From Actinophytocola sp050699935 (GTDB lineage Bacteria; Actinomycetota; Actinomycetes; Mycobacteriales; Pseudonocardiaceae): a stretch of 64,000 bases of DNA. Each line of letters opens with the position of its first letter. Positions within the stretch are counted from its first letter, which is position 1. The stretch is taken from NCBI RefSeq assembly GCF_050699935.1, contig NZ_JBOHGB010000002.1:99165-163164 (forward strand). The letters are read 5' to 3'. Position numbers and translations under genes: made by a program. Of the stretch, positions 52,818-60,549 are shown piece after piece. The notes below the pieces were generated by a model, which did no database searches, was not told the origin of the DNA, and worked only from the letters and a program-made list of their open reading frames with translations.

Positions 52818-53384
52818 TCAGTGCTGGGCCGCCGCGGCGATGACGCCGTGGACGGCCTGGGCGATGCGGTCGGCGGCCTGGTCCGGGTCGGGCTGGCCGG
52901 CGTCGAGCCAGGCGATGACTGCTTCGGTTGTAAGGGTGGGTAGCAGCCGGGCCGCCCAGCGGGTCCAGGGTCCGTCGGGCAGGGTCGCGGTGAGGTTGCG
53001 GTGGCTGACCTCGGTGGAGGTGGCGGCGAGCGCGTCGGTGACGTCGCGGAACTCGGGTTCGCGGGCGGCGTGGCGGAACAGCAGGCGGAAGCCGTCTGGA
53101 TCAGCGGCTGCGGCTTGGACGAGTGCGCTGAGGGTGTGTTCGTCGTAGTCGTCTCTGCCGACGACGTCGGTCAGCCGCGCGCAAGCACGGTCCAGGACCG
53201 CGCGGTAGAGGTCGGTTTTCGAGTCGAAGTGCCGGTAGAGGATCACCCGGGTGATGCCGGCCTCGGTGGCCACGTCGTCCAGGCCGGTCGCGGCGAAGCC
53301 AGCACTTGCGAAGGCTCGGGTCGCGGCTTCGAGGATCTGCTCACGACGCTGCGGGCGGGGCATGCGGCGTACCGGTTCCGCCAA
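52818..53384 (-). CDS. TetR family transcriptional regulator
   Basis: This 188-residue regulator has a standard TetR N-terminus (RREQILEAATRAFASAGFAA, then ITRVILYRHFDSKTDLYRAV). TTG 53384 is preferred because AAGGAGG lies 6 bases before it; the next in-frame ATG is at 53363. The C-terminal domain is of the general ligand-binding kind. The divergent P450 gene and two inverted repeats between them make it the likely repressor of both genes. Confidence 0.9.
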   Translation of the reverse strand: MAEPVRRMPRPQRREQILEAATRAFASAGFAATGLDDVATEAGITRVILYRHFDSKTDLYRAVLDRACARLTDVVGRDDYDEHTLSALVQAAAADPDGFRLLFRHAAREPEFRDVTDALAATSTEVSHRNLTATLPDGPWTRWAARLLPTLTTEAVIAWLDAGQPDPDQAADRIAQAVHGVIAAAAQH

Positions 53385-53394
53385 CTCGACCTCC

Positions 53395-53445
53395 TTGTTT
53401 ACTGTCGAGTATACATATAGTGTTGTTTACGTCTGGATATACAAA
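53395..53445. promoter_or_regulatory. Two copies of an operator-like repeat between TetR and P450
   Basis: TTGTTTAC-N7-TATACATA at 53395-53417 recurs as TTGTTTAC-N7-TATACAAA at 53423-53445, 28 bp apart. Each copy is an imperfect inverted repeat (GTTTAC...GTATAC). The region is much AT-richer than its surroundings. Position suggests binding by the TetR protein at 52818. Confidence 0.6.
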
Positions 53446-53467
53446 CTTGTGGCTACAAGGAGGTGAG

Positions 53468-54571
53468 ATGTCCGCTCCGATCCGGCGGTTCCGTACCGCG
53501 ACTGGCGACGAGGGCTGGCTGGTCACCGCGCACGCGGAGGTCCGCAGGCTGCTGGCCGACGAGCGGCTCGGCCGTGCCCATCCCGATCCCGCCAGCGCTG
53601 CCCGTACCGGAGACTCCGCTCTGTTCGGCGGCCCGCTGGGCGACTTCGACACCGAGCACGCCGACCACGTGCGGATGCGGTCGCTGCTCCAGCCCTATTT
53701 CACGCCCAAGCGGATGCGCGCGCTCGAGTCGCGGGTCGACACGCTCACCACCGGGCTGCTCGACGACCTCGCCGCGCACGGTTCGCCGACTGATCTCGTC
53801 GAGGCGGTCGCTGTCCCGCTCCCGATCCTGGTGATCTGCGAGCTGCTCGGCGTGCCGGTCGAGGACCGCGGCGAGTTCCGTGCCCGGACCGAGCAGGCCG
53901 CCGACACCCGAAACCGGGCGCGCTCCGAGCGTGGCCTGGCGAGCCTGTTCGACTACGGGCGACGCCTCGTCGCCAGCAAGCGGGCCGAACCCGACGACGG
54001 GGTCATCGCCCAGCTGTCCACGACGGACGGCGTGACGGACGACGAGGCGGCCATGCTGGCCATGGCGTTGCTGTTCGCTGGGCATGAGACGACCGTCGTG
54101 CAGATCGGACTTGGCACGATGCTCCTGCTGTCCGACCGGGACCAGTGGCGGGCCTTGATCGATGACCCGCACCTCGTCGATGGCGCCGTCGAGGAAACGC
54201 TGCGCGTCCGGCACACCGGCGGTCTCGGCGGCGTCCCCCGCTACGCCCGGGTCGACCTCGAGATCGACGGCGCCGACATCCGCGTCGGTGACCTCGTGCT
54301 CCTCGACATCAACGCGGCCAACCACGACCCCACGGCCTTCGCCAAGGCGGAACACCTCGACGTGACCCGCTATGCTGCCGCGCACCTGACTTTTGGCCAT
54401 GGCGCCCGCTACTGCATCGGCGCACCGCTCGCCCGCGTCGAACTGCGCTCGGTGCTCACCGGACTGCTGTCGCGGTTCCCGGGCATGCGCCTGGCGGCAC
54501 CCCGGTCCGAGCTGACGCTGCGGACCGGCACGCTCACCGGCGGGCTGACCGCACTGCCGGTGGCATGGTGA
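53468..54571 (+). CDS. Cytochrome P450
   Basis: This 367-residue protein has all P450 hallmarks: I-helix AGHETT (204-209), ETLR (243-246) and the heme loop FGHGARYCIG with Cys316. It is about 30 residues shorter than typical bacterial class I P450s at the N-terminus. ATG 53468 has an excellent ribosome site (AAGGAGG). It is divergent from the TetR gene and probably induced when that repressor binds the P450's substrate. The second P450 in this window (12907) is a different type. Confidence 0.93.
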   Translation: MSAPIRRFRTATGDEGWLVTAHAEVRRLLADERLGRAHPDPASAARTGDSALFGGPLGDFDTEHADHVRMRSLLQPYFTPKRMRALESRVDTLTTGLLDDLAAHGSPTDLVEAVAVPLPILVICELLGVPVEDRGEFRARTEQAADTRNRARSERGLASLFDYGRRLVASKRAEPDDGVIAQLSTTDGVTDDEAAMLAMALLFAGHETTVVQIGLGTMLLLSDRDQWRALIDDPHLVDGAVEETLRVRHTGGLGGVPRYARVDLEIDGADIRVGDLVLLDINAANHDPTAFAKAEHLDVTRYAAAHLTFGHGARYCIGAPLARVELRSVLTGLLSRFPGMRLAAPRSELTLRTGTLTGGLTALPVAW

Positions 54572-54594
54572 GCGCCATGGCCGTACATCACCCG

Positions 54595-54730
54595 TTGTGG
54601 TGAGGTCGACGCACCAGGCGTGGACGAACGGCAGACCGTGCAGGTCAAGGGCGAGATCCTCCACATAGGTCAGCCCGAGCGAATCGGACAGTGGGGTGGC
54701 TGTGGCGAAGCACCGTCCCGGCGTGGCGGG
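54595..54730 (-). pseudogene. Gene fragment of a small uncharacterised protein
   Basis: The minus strand reads CFATATPLSDSLGLTYVEDL and LDLHGLPFVHAWCVDL, similar to the central part of small actinobacterial proteins with a YVEG...HAWC pattern. There is no start, and the end is lost at the P450 3' end. The remaining 54731-54898 has no gene. Confidence 0.4.
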
Positions 54731-54898
54731 GCGAATCGACGGCGGCAACGGGCACGGAGCGAATGCCGTACCCGGGTCCACGACAAGCACGGCCAAACTG
54801 GAATACGCCCACCCTTCCCGGCCGGGAAGAAACAGCGTCGAATACCTGCCCGCTAACACACGGAGTTCGCGTTGGGTGCCACCAGGGCGCGATTTTCG

Positions 54899-55300
54899 AT
54901 GGGTTTCTATTTGCGGGCACCGGACCCGGTCACACTCTCGAAGGCCGCTGCTGTCCGGCTGTCCGACGACATCGCCGCGTTCCGCGAGGACGGTGGCATC
55001 CCCGCACACGTCCACACTCTGATCGTCGTCTGGCCGCAGCAGCGGGTGTTGGAGATTCAGGTCGAGGGCCTCTCCCCGCGCACCGACCCGGACCGCAGCA
55101 CGATCCGCGGCACGACCTACGCGCTGTTCGAACTCGCCAGCCACTACGACATCGTCGCGCTCGACACCGACACCGCGCCGTTGTTCACCCAACGCATCCT
55201 GCTCCTCGACACCAACGCCAACCGTTCCACGCTCTGGTCGGCTCGGGCGTCGGCGACGCGGAACCCGACACAAGCGGGGCAGAAACCAGCCGAACGGTAG
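54899..55300 (+). CDS. Hypothetical protein (133 aa)
   Basis: Not recognised. The protein reads MGFYLRAPDPVTLSKAAAVR, then HTLIVVWPQQRVLEIQVEGL and alternating strands, with a Ser/Thr-rich tail. No signal or membrane segment. The start at ATG 54899 has only a weak AGGG upstream; an in-frame upstream start at 54872 is possible. It stands alone before the convergent MazG-like gene. Confidence 0.5.
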   Translation: MGFYLRAPDPVTLSKAAAVRLSDDIAAFREDGGIPAHVHTLIVVWPQQRVLEIQVEGLSPRTDPDRSTIRGTTYALFELASHYDIVALDTDTAPLFTQRILLLDTNANRSTLWSARASATRNPTQAGQKPAER

Positions 55301-55310
55301 GCGAGTGCCG

Positions 55311-55670
55311 TCACATCCCCGTGACGGCCTGCCCATCCACCTCAGCAACGGTCGAGATGGCCCTGTCGGGATGCCACACCAGCCACGTCCGTTCGACACA
55401 GTCCGTGAGATCGACTCCGTGATGCCGTGCCAGGAGCAGCACGTGGCAGAGCACGTCGGCCAGCTCGGCGCCGAACCTGTCGGCCAGTTCCTGTGGACTG
55501 TTGCCCTTGGCCCGTGCCTGGCCGGTCAGCATCAAGAACGCCTGGGTCAACTCGCCGACTTCCTCCTGGAGTTTCAGCATGAACCACGCGGCGTCCCTGG
55601 TGAACCTATGCGCGCCGGCGTAACCGTGCGACACCACCTCGACGTCATCGCTGAGCCGGTCCAAGTCCAT
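55311..55670 (-). CDS. MazG-like nucleotide pyrophosphohydrolase
   Basis: This 119-residue protein has the MazG-fold metal motif LQEEVGELTQAFL (the EExxE pattern, near residues 34-46) and the second part ELADVLCHVLLLARHHGVDL with the ExxD. Such proteins hydrolyse (d)NTPs or modified nucleotides to the monophosphate. ATG 55670 has no strong ribosome site. A longer frame upstream is a shadow of the plus-strand gene at 55836. The region 55671-55835 between them holds only a short plus-strand fragment ending at about 55795. Confidence 0.75.
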   Translation of the reverse strand: MDLDRLSDDVEVVSHGYAGAHRFTRDAAWFMLKLQEEVGELTQAFLMLTGQARAKGNSPQELADRFGAELADVLCHVLLLARHHGVDLTDCVERTWLVWHPDRAISTVAEVDGQAVTGM

Positions 55671-55835
55671 AAGACGGCTCGCTGACCGCGAGGTGTCGGC
55701 GCGGGCTGGACGAGCAGGTCGACCGCCTCGGCGCGATCCTCGAAGCGACACCGGAGCTGACCATCGGCGAGGTGACCGTCGACGGCCACGCCTGAACTGG
55801 CCCCGCGCTGCAGCGCCGGGGACTACGGTCGCCGC

Positions 55836-56615
55836 ATGGGTTTGTTCAGCCGGAAGTGCCCGGTCGGCGAGAAGGCCGGGCACTGGACCGAGGAGTCCAT
55901 GAGGTGGTTCCGCGAGCAGTTCGGCGACGACCCGCTCGGGTCGGACCCCGTCCTGCCCACCGCGGAGCTCTTCCCGAGTGAGCTCACCGGGGAAGAGGCC
56001 GACGTTCGGGAGCTGCTCGACCGGCTCTGCGCGCACCTCGCGGTGGACCCGAAGTGGGTCACCCTGGAGATCACCCCGTTCGGTGAGAGCGGGCTGGTCA
56101 GGCAGGCTAGCTACATCTGGCCGGTCGAACCGGGCTACCGCCCCCTCGCGCCCGACCGGCACGACCGGTGGGAGAATGGTCGCCGGGTCATCGAGATCCA
56201 CCCCGACATCAGCACCCGGCCGACCGACCTGATGGCGCGGCTGACGCGCGACCTCTGCCACACCCGCCTCCTCGCGGAGGAACGCATCACCACCAAGCGT
56301 CGCGACCACCAGCAGCTGGCCGACCTGCTGGCCGTCTACTTCGGACTCGGCATCTTCGCCGCCAACGCCAGCTTCGACCACCACGCCGGCCGGTACGGCG
56401 GGATGCGACGAGTCGGTCACCTGCCCGAGCCCATGTTTGGCTATGGCCTGGCGTGCTACGCCTGGCTGCGCGGCGAGTCCTGGCCCGACTGGACCGAGTA
56501 CCTCGACCACGGCCCGCAGAGCTCGATGAACCACGGGCTGCGCTACCTCGCCCGCGTTGCCGAGCCAGGCGAGCTGCCAGCCGGGCTACATCCTGTGGAC
56601 GACTCCCCGGACTAG
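55836..56615 (+). CDS. Hypothetical protein (259 aa), possible degenerate peptidase-like domain
   Basis: Function not recognised. The central and C-terminal part contains LMARLTRDLCHTRLLAEERI and DLLAVYFGLGIFAANASFDH, which is the helix pattern of a family of actinobacterial and proteobacterial uncharacterised proteins with a remote likeness to metallopeptidases, but no HExxH motif. It is soluble. ATG 55836 is preceded only by GGGGAC. It stands alone downstream of the MazG-like gene. Confidence 0.55.
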   Translation: MGLFSRKCPVGEKAGHWTEESMRWFREQFGDDPLGSDPVLPTAELFPSELTGEEADVRELLDRLCAHLAVDPKWVTLEITPFGESGLVRQASYIWPVEPGYRPLAPDRHDRWENGRRVIEIHPDISTRPTDLMARLTRDLCHTRLLAEERITTKRRDHQQLADLLAVYFGLGIFAANASFDHHAGRYGGMRRVGHLPEPMFGYGLACYAWLRGESWPDWTEYLDHGPQSSMNHGLRYLARVAEPGELPAGLHPVDDSPD

Positions 56616-56648
56616 CCTGAGTTTTAACCGTGGGGTCGGGAGTGGACG

Positions 56649-56683
56649 CCTGGTTGATCATGGGTGGAGCCCTGGTTGATCAT
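56649..56683. repeat. Tandem repeat, 2 x 22 bp, at the edge of a transposase remnant
   Basis: CCTGGTTGATCAT occurs at 56649-56661 and again at 56671-56683, with period 22. Each contains the palindrome TGATCA. It lies next to a broken transposase gene and may be an element end or its target area. Confidence 0.4.
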
Positions 56684-56684
56684 T

Positions 56685-57215
56685 CTTCTTGTCGAGGGAA
56701 GAAGATCTCACCAAGGGCTTCAGTTGATCAGTGTGCGGGACACCGGTGTGGCCGGTGCGTGTGGGGACCAGTCGTGGTTCCGGTACGAGTTGCATCGGTG
56801 GTTGACCCGTCGAGCGGATGCGTTGTTCGACCTGTCCGACGCGGTGCTGTGCGCGGAGGGCCCGGTCTGTCGCGGAGTTATCGCTGGTCGCGAAGCATCG
56901 GCGAGGACGTGGCAGCGGGTATGCCGCGTTGGCGCGTGGTCGGATGGAATCCAGCGGTTGCGGACCGCGCTGAGCGCGGTGGTCCGGCTGGCTCCCGGCG
57001 TGGACGCCCCGAGCGTGACCGCGCAGCAGTTGCGTGGGGTGGTGGACCGGCTGATCGCTGCCAGGCACTGGCAGCCCGCCGAACGGGTCTTAAACCTGGC
57101 CAGCACAACCCGCGCAAGCGGCCGAATGTGACGTTTCGTAACCAACATGGGCGGCCTGCGCCGCGTTCCCGGAGGCGCGCAGGTCGGCCAGGTCAAGCCT
57201 CGCCACAATGAGCCG
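56685..57215 (+). pseudogene. IS701/NF041680-type transposase remnant
   Basis: The frame reads WFRYELHRWLTRRADALFDL, SDAVLCAEGPV, then jumps to VVRLAPGVDAPSVTAQQLR and VVDRLIAARHWQPAE. These are widely separated blocks of an actinobacterial DDE transposase, so the middle with the catalytic residues has been deleted. After 57120 another frame gives a basic PAPRSRRRAGRPG tail. The element is dead. Confidence 0.6.
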
Positions 57216-57278
57216 AGAACTTTGTCCTAAACGAAGATCAGACGAAATCAGCGGGAAAACGAAAACCGTGATGGGAAC

Positions 57279-57621
57279 CTACACAACGGAATCAGCCGGT
57301 CGGGTCGCGCCCGCAAATCCATCGTTTCGCCACCGGCGGAGTGCGATGGTGACGGTCTGGCCGAAGTCCGGTGCGTGGATGATCAATTCTCCGCCGATGT
57401 AGAGGCCGACGTGGTGGATCTTGGTGGTGGGATCGCCGTAGAACACGAGGTCACCGGGCAGCAGTGGCTCGCCGTCGGGGACGTGTGGTCCGGCGTGGTA
57501 CTGGGTGTGTGCGGTGCGGGGGATGTCGATGCCGGCGGCGGCGTAGGACGCCTTGGTCAGCCCGGAGCAGTCGAAGCCTTCGTGCCCGCCGTCGGGTCCG
57601 TTGACTGGCGGAGGGGCTTAT
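57279..57621 (-). pseudogene. NlpC/P60 peptidase domain remnant
   Basis: The minus strand has GFDCSGLTKASYAAAGI, TAHTQYHAG, LLPGDLVFYG, HHVGLYIGG and IIHAP, the full catalytic NlpC/P60 core with Cys in DCSG and His in HHVG. The frame opens right after a TAA at about 57622 without a start, so the N-terminal part is lost. The stop is at 57279. Confidence 0.7.
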
Positions 57622-57664
57622 TCCTGGGGTGCCCTATTCCTCTGCTCGAAGCCGGGCAACGTGA

Positions 57665-58450
57665 CCATTCGTCCGCGGTCGGCCCGGTCAGGCGTCACGG
57701 CGGCGCAGCGCCACGTGGGCGCTGCTCGCCGAGCGGGAGCAGCTGCGTGAGCGGCTGCGGATCGCCCGCGACATGCACGACTCCCTGGGACGCCGGCTCA
57801 GCTTGGTGTCCGTGCGAGCCGCCGCGCTGCAGGTGTCCGAGCTGCCAGCGGCACAGCGGCAGGCCGTCGGCGAACTCGCGGACTGTGCACGAGACGCGGT
57901 CACCGAGCTCTACCAGCTGATCGGCTCACTGCGCGGCGCCACGAACGACAACCCGGACGAAAGCCCAGGCATCGACCACGTCGGCGCGGTCGTCGAAGAC
58001 TTCCGAACGGCTGGCGTTGAGGTCACGGTCGACGAGCAGGGTGACCGGTCTCGGTTGCCGACCGCCGCCGACCGCGCCGCGTACCGGGTCGTCGAGGAAG
58101 GGCTCACCAACGCGGCCAAGCACGGCGCGGGCCGATCCGTGGCGGTCCGGATGACCTGGGAGACGGACGCGCTGGTACTGACCGTGTCGAACCCGGTCAC
58201 GGCCGACGGCGCGAGCCCAGGCGGCTTCGGGCTCGCCGGGCTGCGCGAACGGGTGCAAGCGGCGGGTGGGTTCCTCGACCACCGCCTGCACCCGGACGGC
58301 GAGTTTCGGCTCGTCGCGATGCTGCCCGTCGCCGAGCCCGACACGTCACCGCAGCCCCGCCCGAGCAGGTTCCGGACCGCCGTCGGCCTCGCCACGGCCG
58401 GGGTGCTGTTCGTGCTGCTGCCCGCGAGCCTGCTGACCGGGGTGAGCTGA
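57665..58450 (+). CDS. NarL-type sensor histidine kinase, N-terminally truncated
   Basis: The frame opens after a TGA at 57662 and carries RLRIARDMHDSLGRRLSLVS with the phospho-accepting His, then the ATPase N-box EEGLTNAAKHG and GFGLAGLRERVQAAGG. A membrane helix is near the C-terminus (VGLATAGVLFVLLPASLL). The usual N-terminal membrane region is missing because an NlpC/P60 remnant lies against it. The only ATG (57773) would leave just one residue before the conserved His, so it is probably a broken gene or uses an upstream rare start. It is followed directly by its response regulator. Confidence 0.7.
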   Translation, partial: PFVRGRPGQASRRRSATWALLAEREQLRERLRIARDMHDSLGRRLSLVSVRAAALQVSELPAAQRQAVGELADCARDAVTELYQLIGSLRGATNDNPDESPGIDHVGAVVEDFRTAGVEVTVDEQGDRSRLPTAADRAAYRVVEEGLTNAAKHGAGRSVAVRMTWETDALVLTVSNPVTADGASPGGFGLAGLRERVQAAGGFLDHRLHPDGEFRLVAMLPVAEPDTSPQPRPSRFRTAVGLATAGVLFVLLPASLLTGVS

Positions 58451-58451
58451 G

Positions 58452-59093
58452 CTGATCCGCGTCCTGGTCGCCGACGACGAGCCGCTCATCACGGCCGGCA
58501 TTCGCACCGTGCTCGAGTCGGCGAGCGACATCGAAGTGGTGGCGACCGCGGCGGATGGCAGCGCTGCGGTGCGCGAGGCGGTGCGATTCCACCCGGACGT
58601 CGCGCTCGTCGACATCACGATGCCGGTGCTCGACGGCCTCGACACGCTCGACGAGCTGCGTCGGCAGGCACCAGCGGTGCGGGCCGTGATGCTCACGTCG
58701 TTCGGCACCGAGCCCAACCTGCTGCGGGCACTGCAGAACGGAGCGGTCGGCTTCGTGCTCAAGCACTGCACGCCCGACGAGCTAATCCACGCGGTCCACG
58801 CCGCGCACGACGGCGACGCCTACCTCTCACCCGAAATCACCCGGCTGGTGCTCGGCATGGTCACACCCACCACAGGTCGGCGGCAGGACGCGACCGAACG
58901 GCTAGCGGTGCTCAGCGCCCGTGAATCGGAGATCGCTGGCCTCGTCGCGGAAGGCCTCTCGAACGCCGACATCGGACGGCGCGTGCACATGAGTGAAGCC
59001 ACGATCAAGACCTACGTCAGCCGCGTGCTCTCGAAACTGGGCTGCGCCAACCGCGTCGAGGTGGCACTGCTGGTTCGCGACAGCCGCACGTGA
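58452..59093 (+). CDS. LuxR/NarL-type response regulator with apparent CTG start
   Basis: This protein of about 213 residues has a receiver domain beginning IRVLVADDEPLITAGI, with the phospho-Asp in ALVDITMPV and Lys in LKHCT, and a LuxR helix-turn-helix (LSARESEIAGLVAEGLSNAD, then ATIKTYVSRVLSKLG). The normal first residues MIRVL are encoded as CTG-ATC-CGC at 58452, directly after the kinase stop. No ATG, GTG or TTG is available before 58509, which lies inside the receiver domain. So either CTG is used, or a start mutation has made it silent. Confidence 0.82.
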   Translation: MIRVLVADDEPLITAGIRTVLESASDIEVVATAADGSAAVREAVRFHPDVALVDITMPVLDGLDTLDELRRQAPAVRAVMLTSFGTEPNLLRALQNGAVGFVLKHCTPDELIHAVHAAHDGDAYLSPEITRLVLGMVTPTTGRRQDATERLAVLSARESEIAGLVAEGLSNADIGRRVHMSEATIKTYVSRVLSKLGCANRVEVALLVRDSRT

Positions 59094-59424
59094 GACTCTC
59101 GACTGATTAGGAAGCGGCCGACCCCACGTAGATCAACACACCAAGATCACGAAGATGGAGGCTGGTTGCGGCGGCGTTGCTTGGCACCTGCGTTGGCGAG
59201 GAAGGTGCGGGCCTCGGGACCGAACAGGGCGGGCGTGCAGGCGGTCGAGCCACTCAGCAGGTGACCGGACTGCCTGCTGCAGAGATCGCCATGTCTTTGC
59301 GCCCGTGCGTACGTGTTGTGGGGCGGCGAGCCCAGCCTCCACCACCAGGTCCCGGAGCGAGATGCTGAACCGCACGTCCTCGTCGTCGAGAACGACGTGG
59401 ACGCTGACCCCTCGTTCGAAGGTG
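59094..59424. other. No recognisable gene
   Basis: Minus-strand fragments such as ALFGPEARTFLANAG and SISLRDLVVEAGLAA look coding-like but are in different frames and short. I could not assign a family. Confidence 0.4.
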
Positions 59425-59820
59425 TCATGCAACCACTTGTAGGCGAGGTTCGCTAACTGGTAGGAGGGCGGCATGACCGCGCGACGCCGCCCGACAAGCG
59501 AGCCCGAGCCGGTGAATCGACGAGTTGACCCTCGACACCCCGGCTGAGGCCGCCGAGGTCCGGGGGGTCACGGTCGTGCTAGTGGGCGTGAGGGTGTAGC
59601 CGCCCCTGGACGACGCGAGCCCGGCCGGCTCATCGGGTCGTGCGGTCCCCGCGACGATGGCGCTGTGAGTGTCCCCATGCTCGGCGCCCTCAGCGCCGTG
59701 CGCCTCAGCCGGGTCGGCCGAGCTGTTCAGGGGACCGACAGCGGTGCCGATCGCCCAGGCGCCGACGGCGACCAGAGCGAGCACTACACCGTAGGCGGAG
59801 AACTTCCCCGCAGTGTTCAT
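59425..59820 (-). pseudogene. Truncated membrane-anchored protein of a copper operon
   Basis: ATG 59820 (AAGGATC upstream) opens with MNTAGKFSAYGVVLALVAVG, one membrane helix, an acidic His-containing HGAEGAEHGDTH stretch and GLASSRGGYTLTPTSTTVTP. This matches the N-terminal third of actinobacterial secreted proteins that sit beside copper chaperone genes. After about 59560 the frame loses similarity, so the rest has been deleted or shifted. It follows copZ and csoR on the same strand. Confidence 0.5.
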
Positions 59821-59843
59821 GTCTGATCCTTCGGTTGTGCCGC

Positions 59844-60051
59844 TTACGCGGTCAGCTGGTATCCGGCCTCTTCGACGGCGGCACGCACGTCGTCGACGGC
59901 GAGCTCCGTGTCACTGGTCACGGTGACCTTCCCGGTCGGTAAGTCCACCGACACGTCGGTCACACCCCCGATCGCGCTGACCTCCTCGGTCACCGAGCTC
60001 GCGCAGTGCAAGCAGGGTCATACCGGTCGCCGTGTAGATCGTCTCGGCCAT
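59844..60051 (-). CDS. copZ: CopZ-like heavy-metal-associated copper chaperone, frameshifted
   Basis: ATG 60051 (GGAAG upstream) starts with MAETIYTATGMT and, in the next frame, CLHCASSVTEEVSAIGGV and VSVDLPTGKVTVTSD, ending EEAGYQLTA. The HMA metal motif is MTCLHC if one C is removed from a CCC run near 60016. Corrected, it is a 68-residue chaperone that carries Cu(I) to an ATPase. It lies 28 bases downstream of csoR. The frameshift may be a sequencing error. Confidence 0.72.
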
Positions 60052-60079
60052 CGTGGCTTCCTTTCCGTGTTGGGACTCA

Positions 60080-60361
60080 TCAGGACCGGACCAGGCGGGC
60101 GATCGCGTCGCTCGCCTCCCGCACCTTCGCGTCCGCGGTGTCGCCGCCCTCGGCGAGCGCCTCGGTCACGCAGTGCTTGAGGTGCTCGTCGAGCAGGCCC
60201 AGGGACACGGACTGCAGTGCCTTGGTCGCGGCCGAGATCTGGGTGAGCACATCAATGCAGTACTCGTCGTTCTCGACCATCCGGTGCAGGCCGCGGATCT
60301 GGCCCTCGATGCGCCGCAGCCGCCTGAGGTAGTCGTCCTTGTCGCTGGTGTAACCCCGCAT
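60080..60361 (-). CDS. csoR: CsoR copper-sensing repressor
   Basis: This 93-residue all-helical repressor has the CsoR copper ligand set Cys35, His60 and Cys64 (EYCIDVL and HLKHCV). The N-terminus DKDDYLRRLRRIEGQIRGLH is the family signature. ATG 60361 has GAGGAG upstream. The operator-like sequence 56 bases upstream and the copper chaperone gene downstream support autoregulation that is relieved by Cu(I). Confidence 0.93.
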   Translation of the reverse strand: MRGYTSDKDDYLRRLRRIEGQIRGLHRMVENDEYCIDVLTQISAATKALQSVSLGLLDEHLKHCVTEALAEGGDTADAKVREASDAIARLVRS

Positions 60362-60416
60362 GTCGTTCTCCTCACTCGCGCCCACCAGTGGCAGAGGCAC
60401 CGCCGCGGACCTGTCA

Positions 60417-60439
60417 TATACCCTAGGGGGGTAGGGATA
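60417..60439. promoter_or_regulatory. CsoR operator box
   Basis: TATACCCTAGGGGGGTA (60417-60433) followed by GGGATA is a GC-rich pseudo-palindrome of the known CsoR box type, placed upstream of csoR-copZ. Its form fits type-2 CsoR sites in actinobacteria. Confidence 0.75.
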
Positions 60440-60549
60440 GCAAGGTCTTGTAGTCCCGCGCCAGTGGCGAGACGAGTGAACCTGCCTCCGCGAAATGCGT
60501 CTCTACTAATGTGCGTAGTGATGTGGGTTGAGCTGAACCGGAGCGCGAG

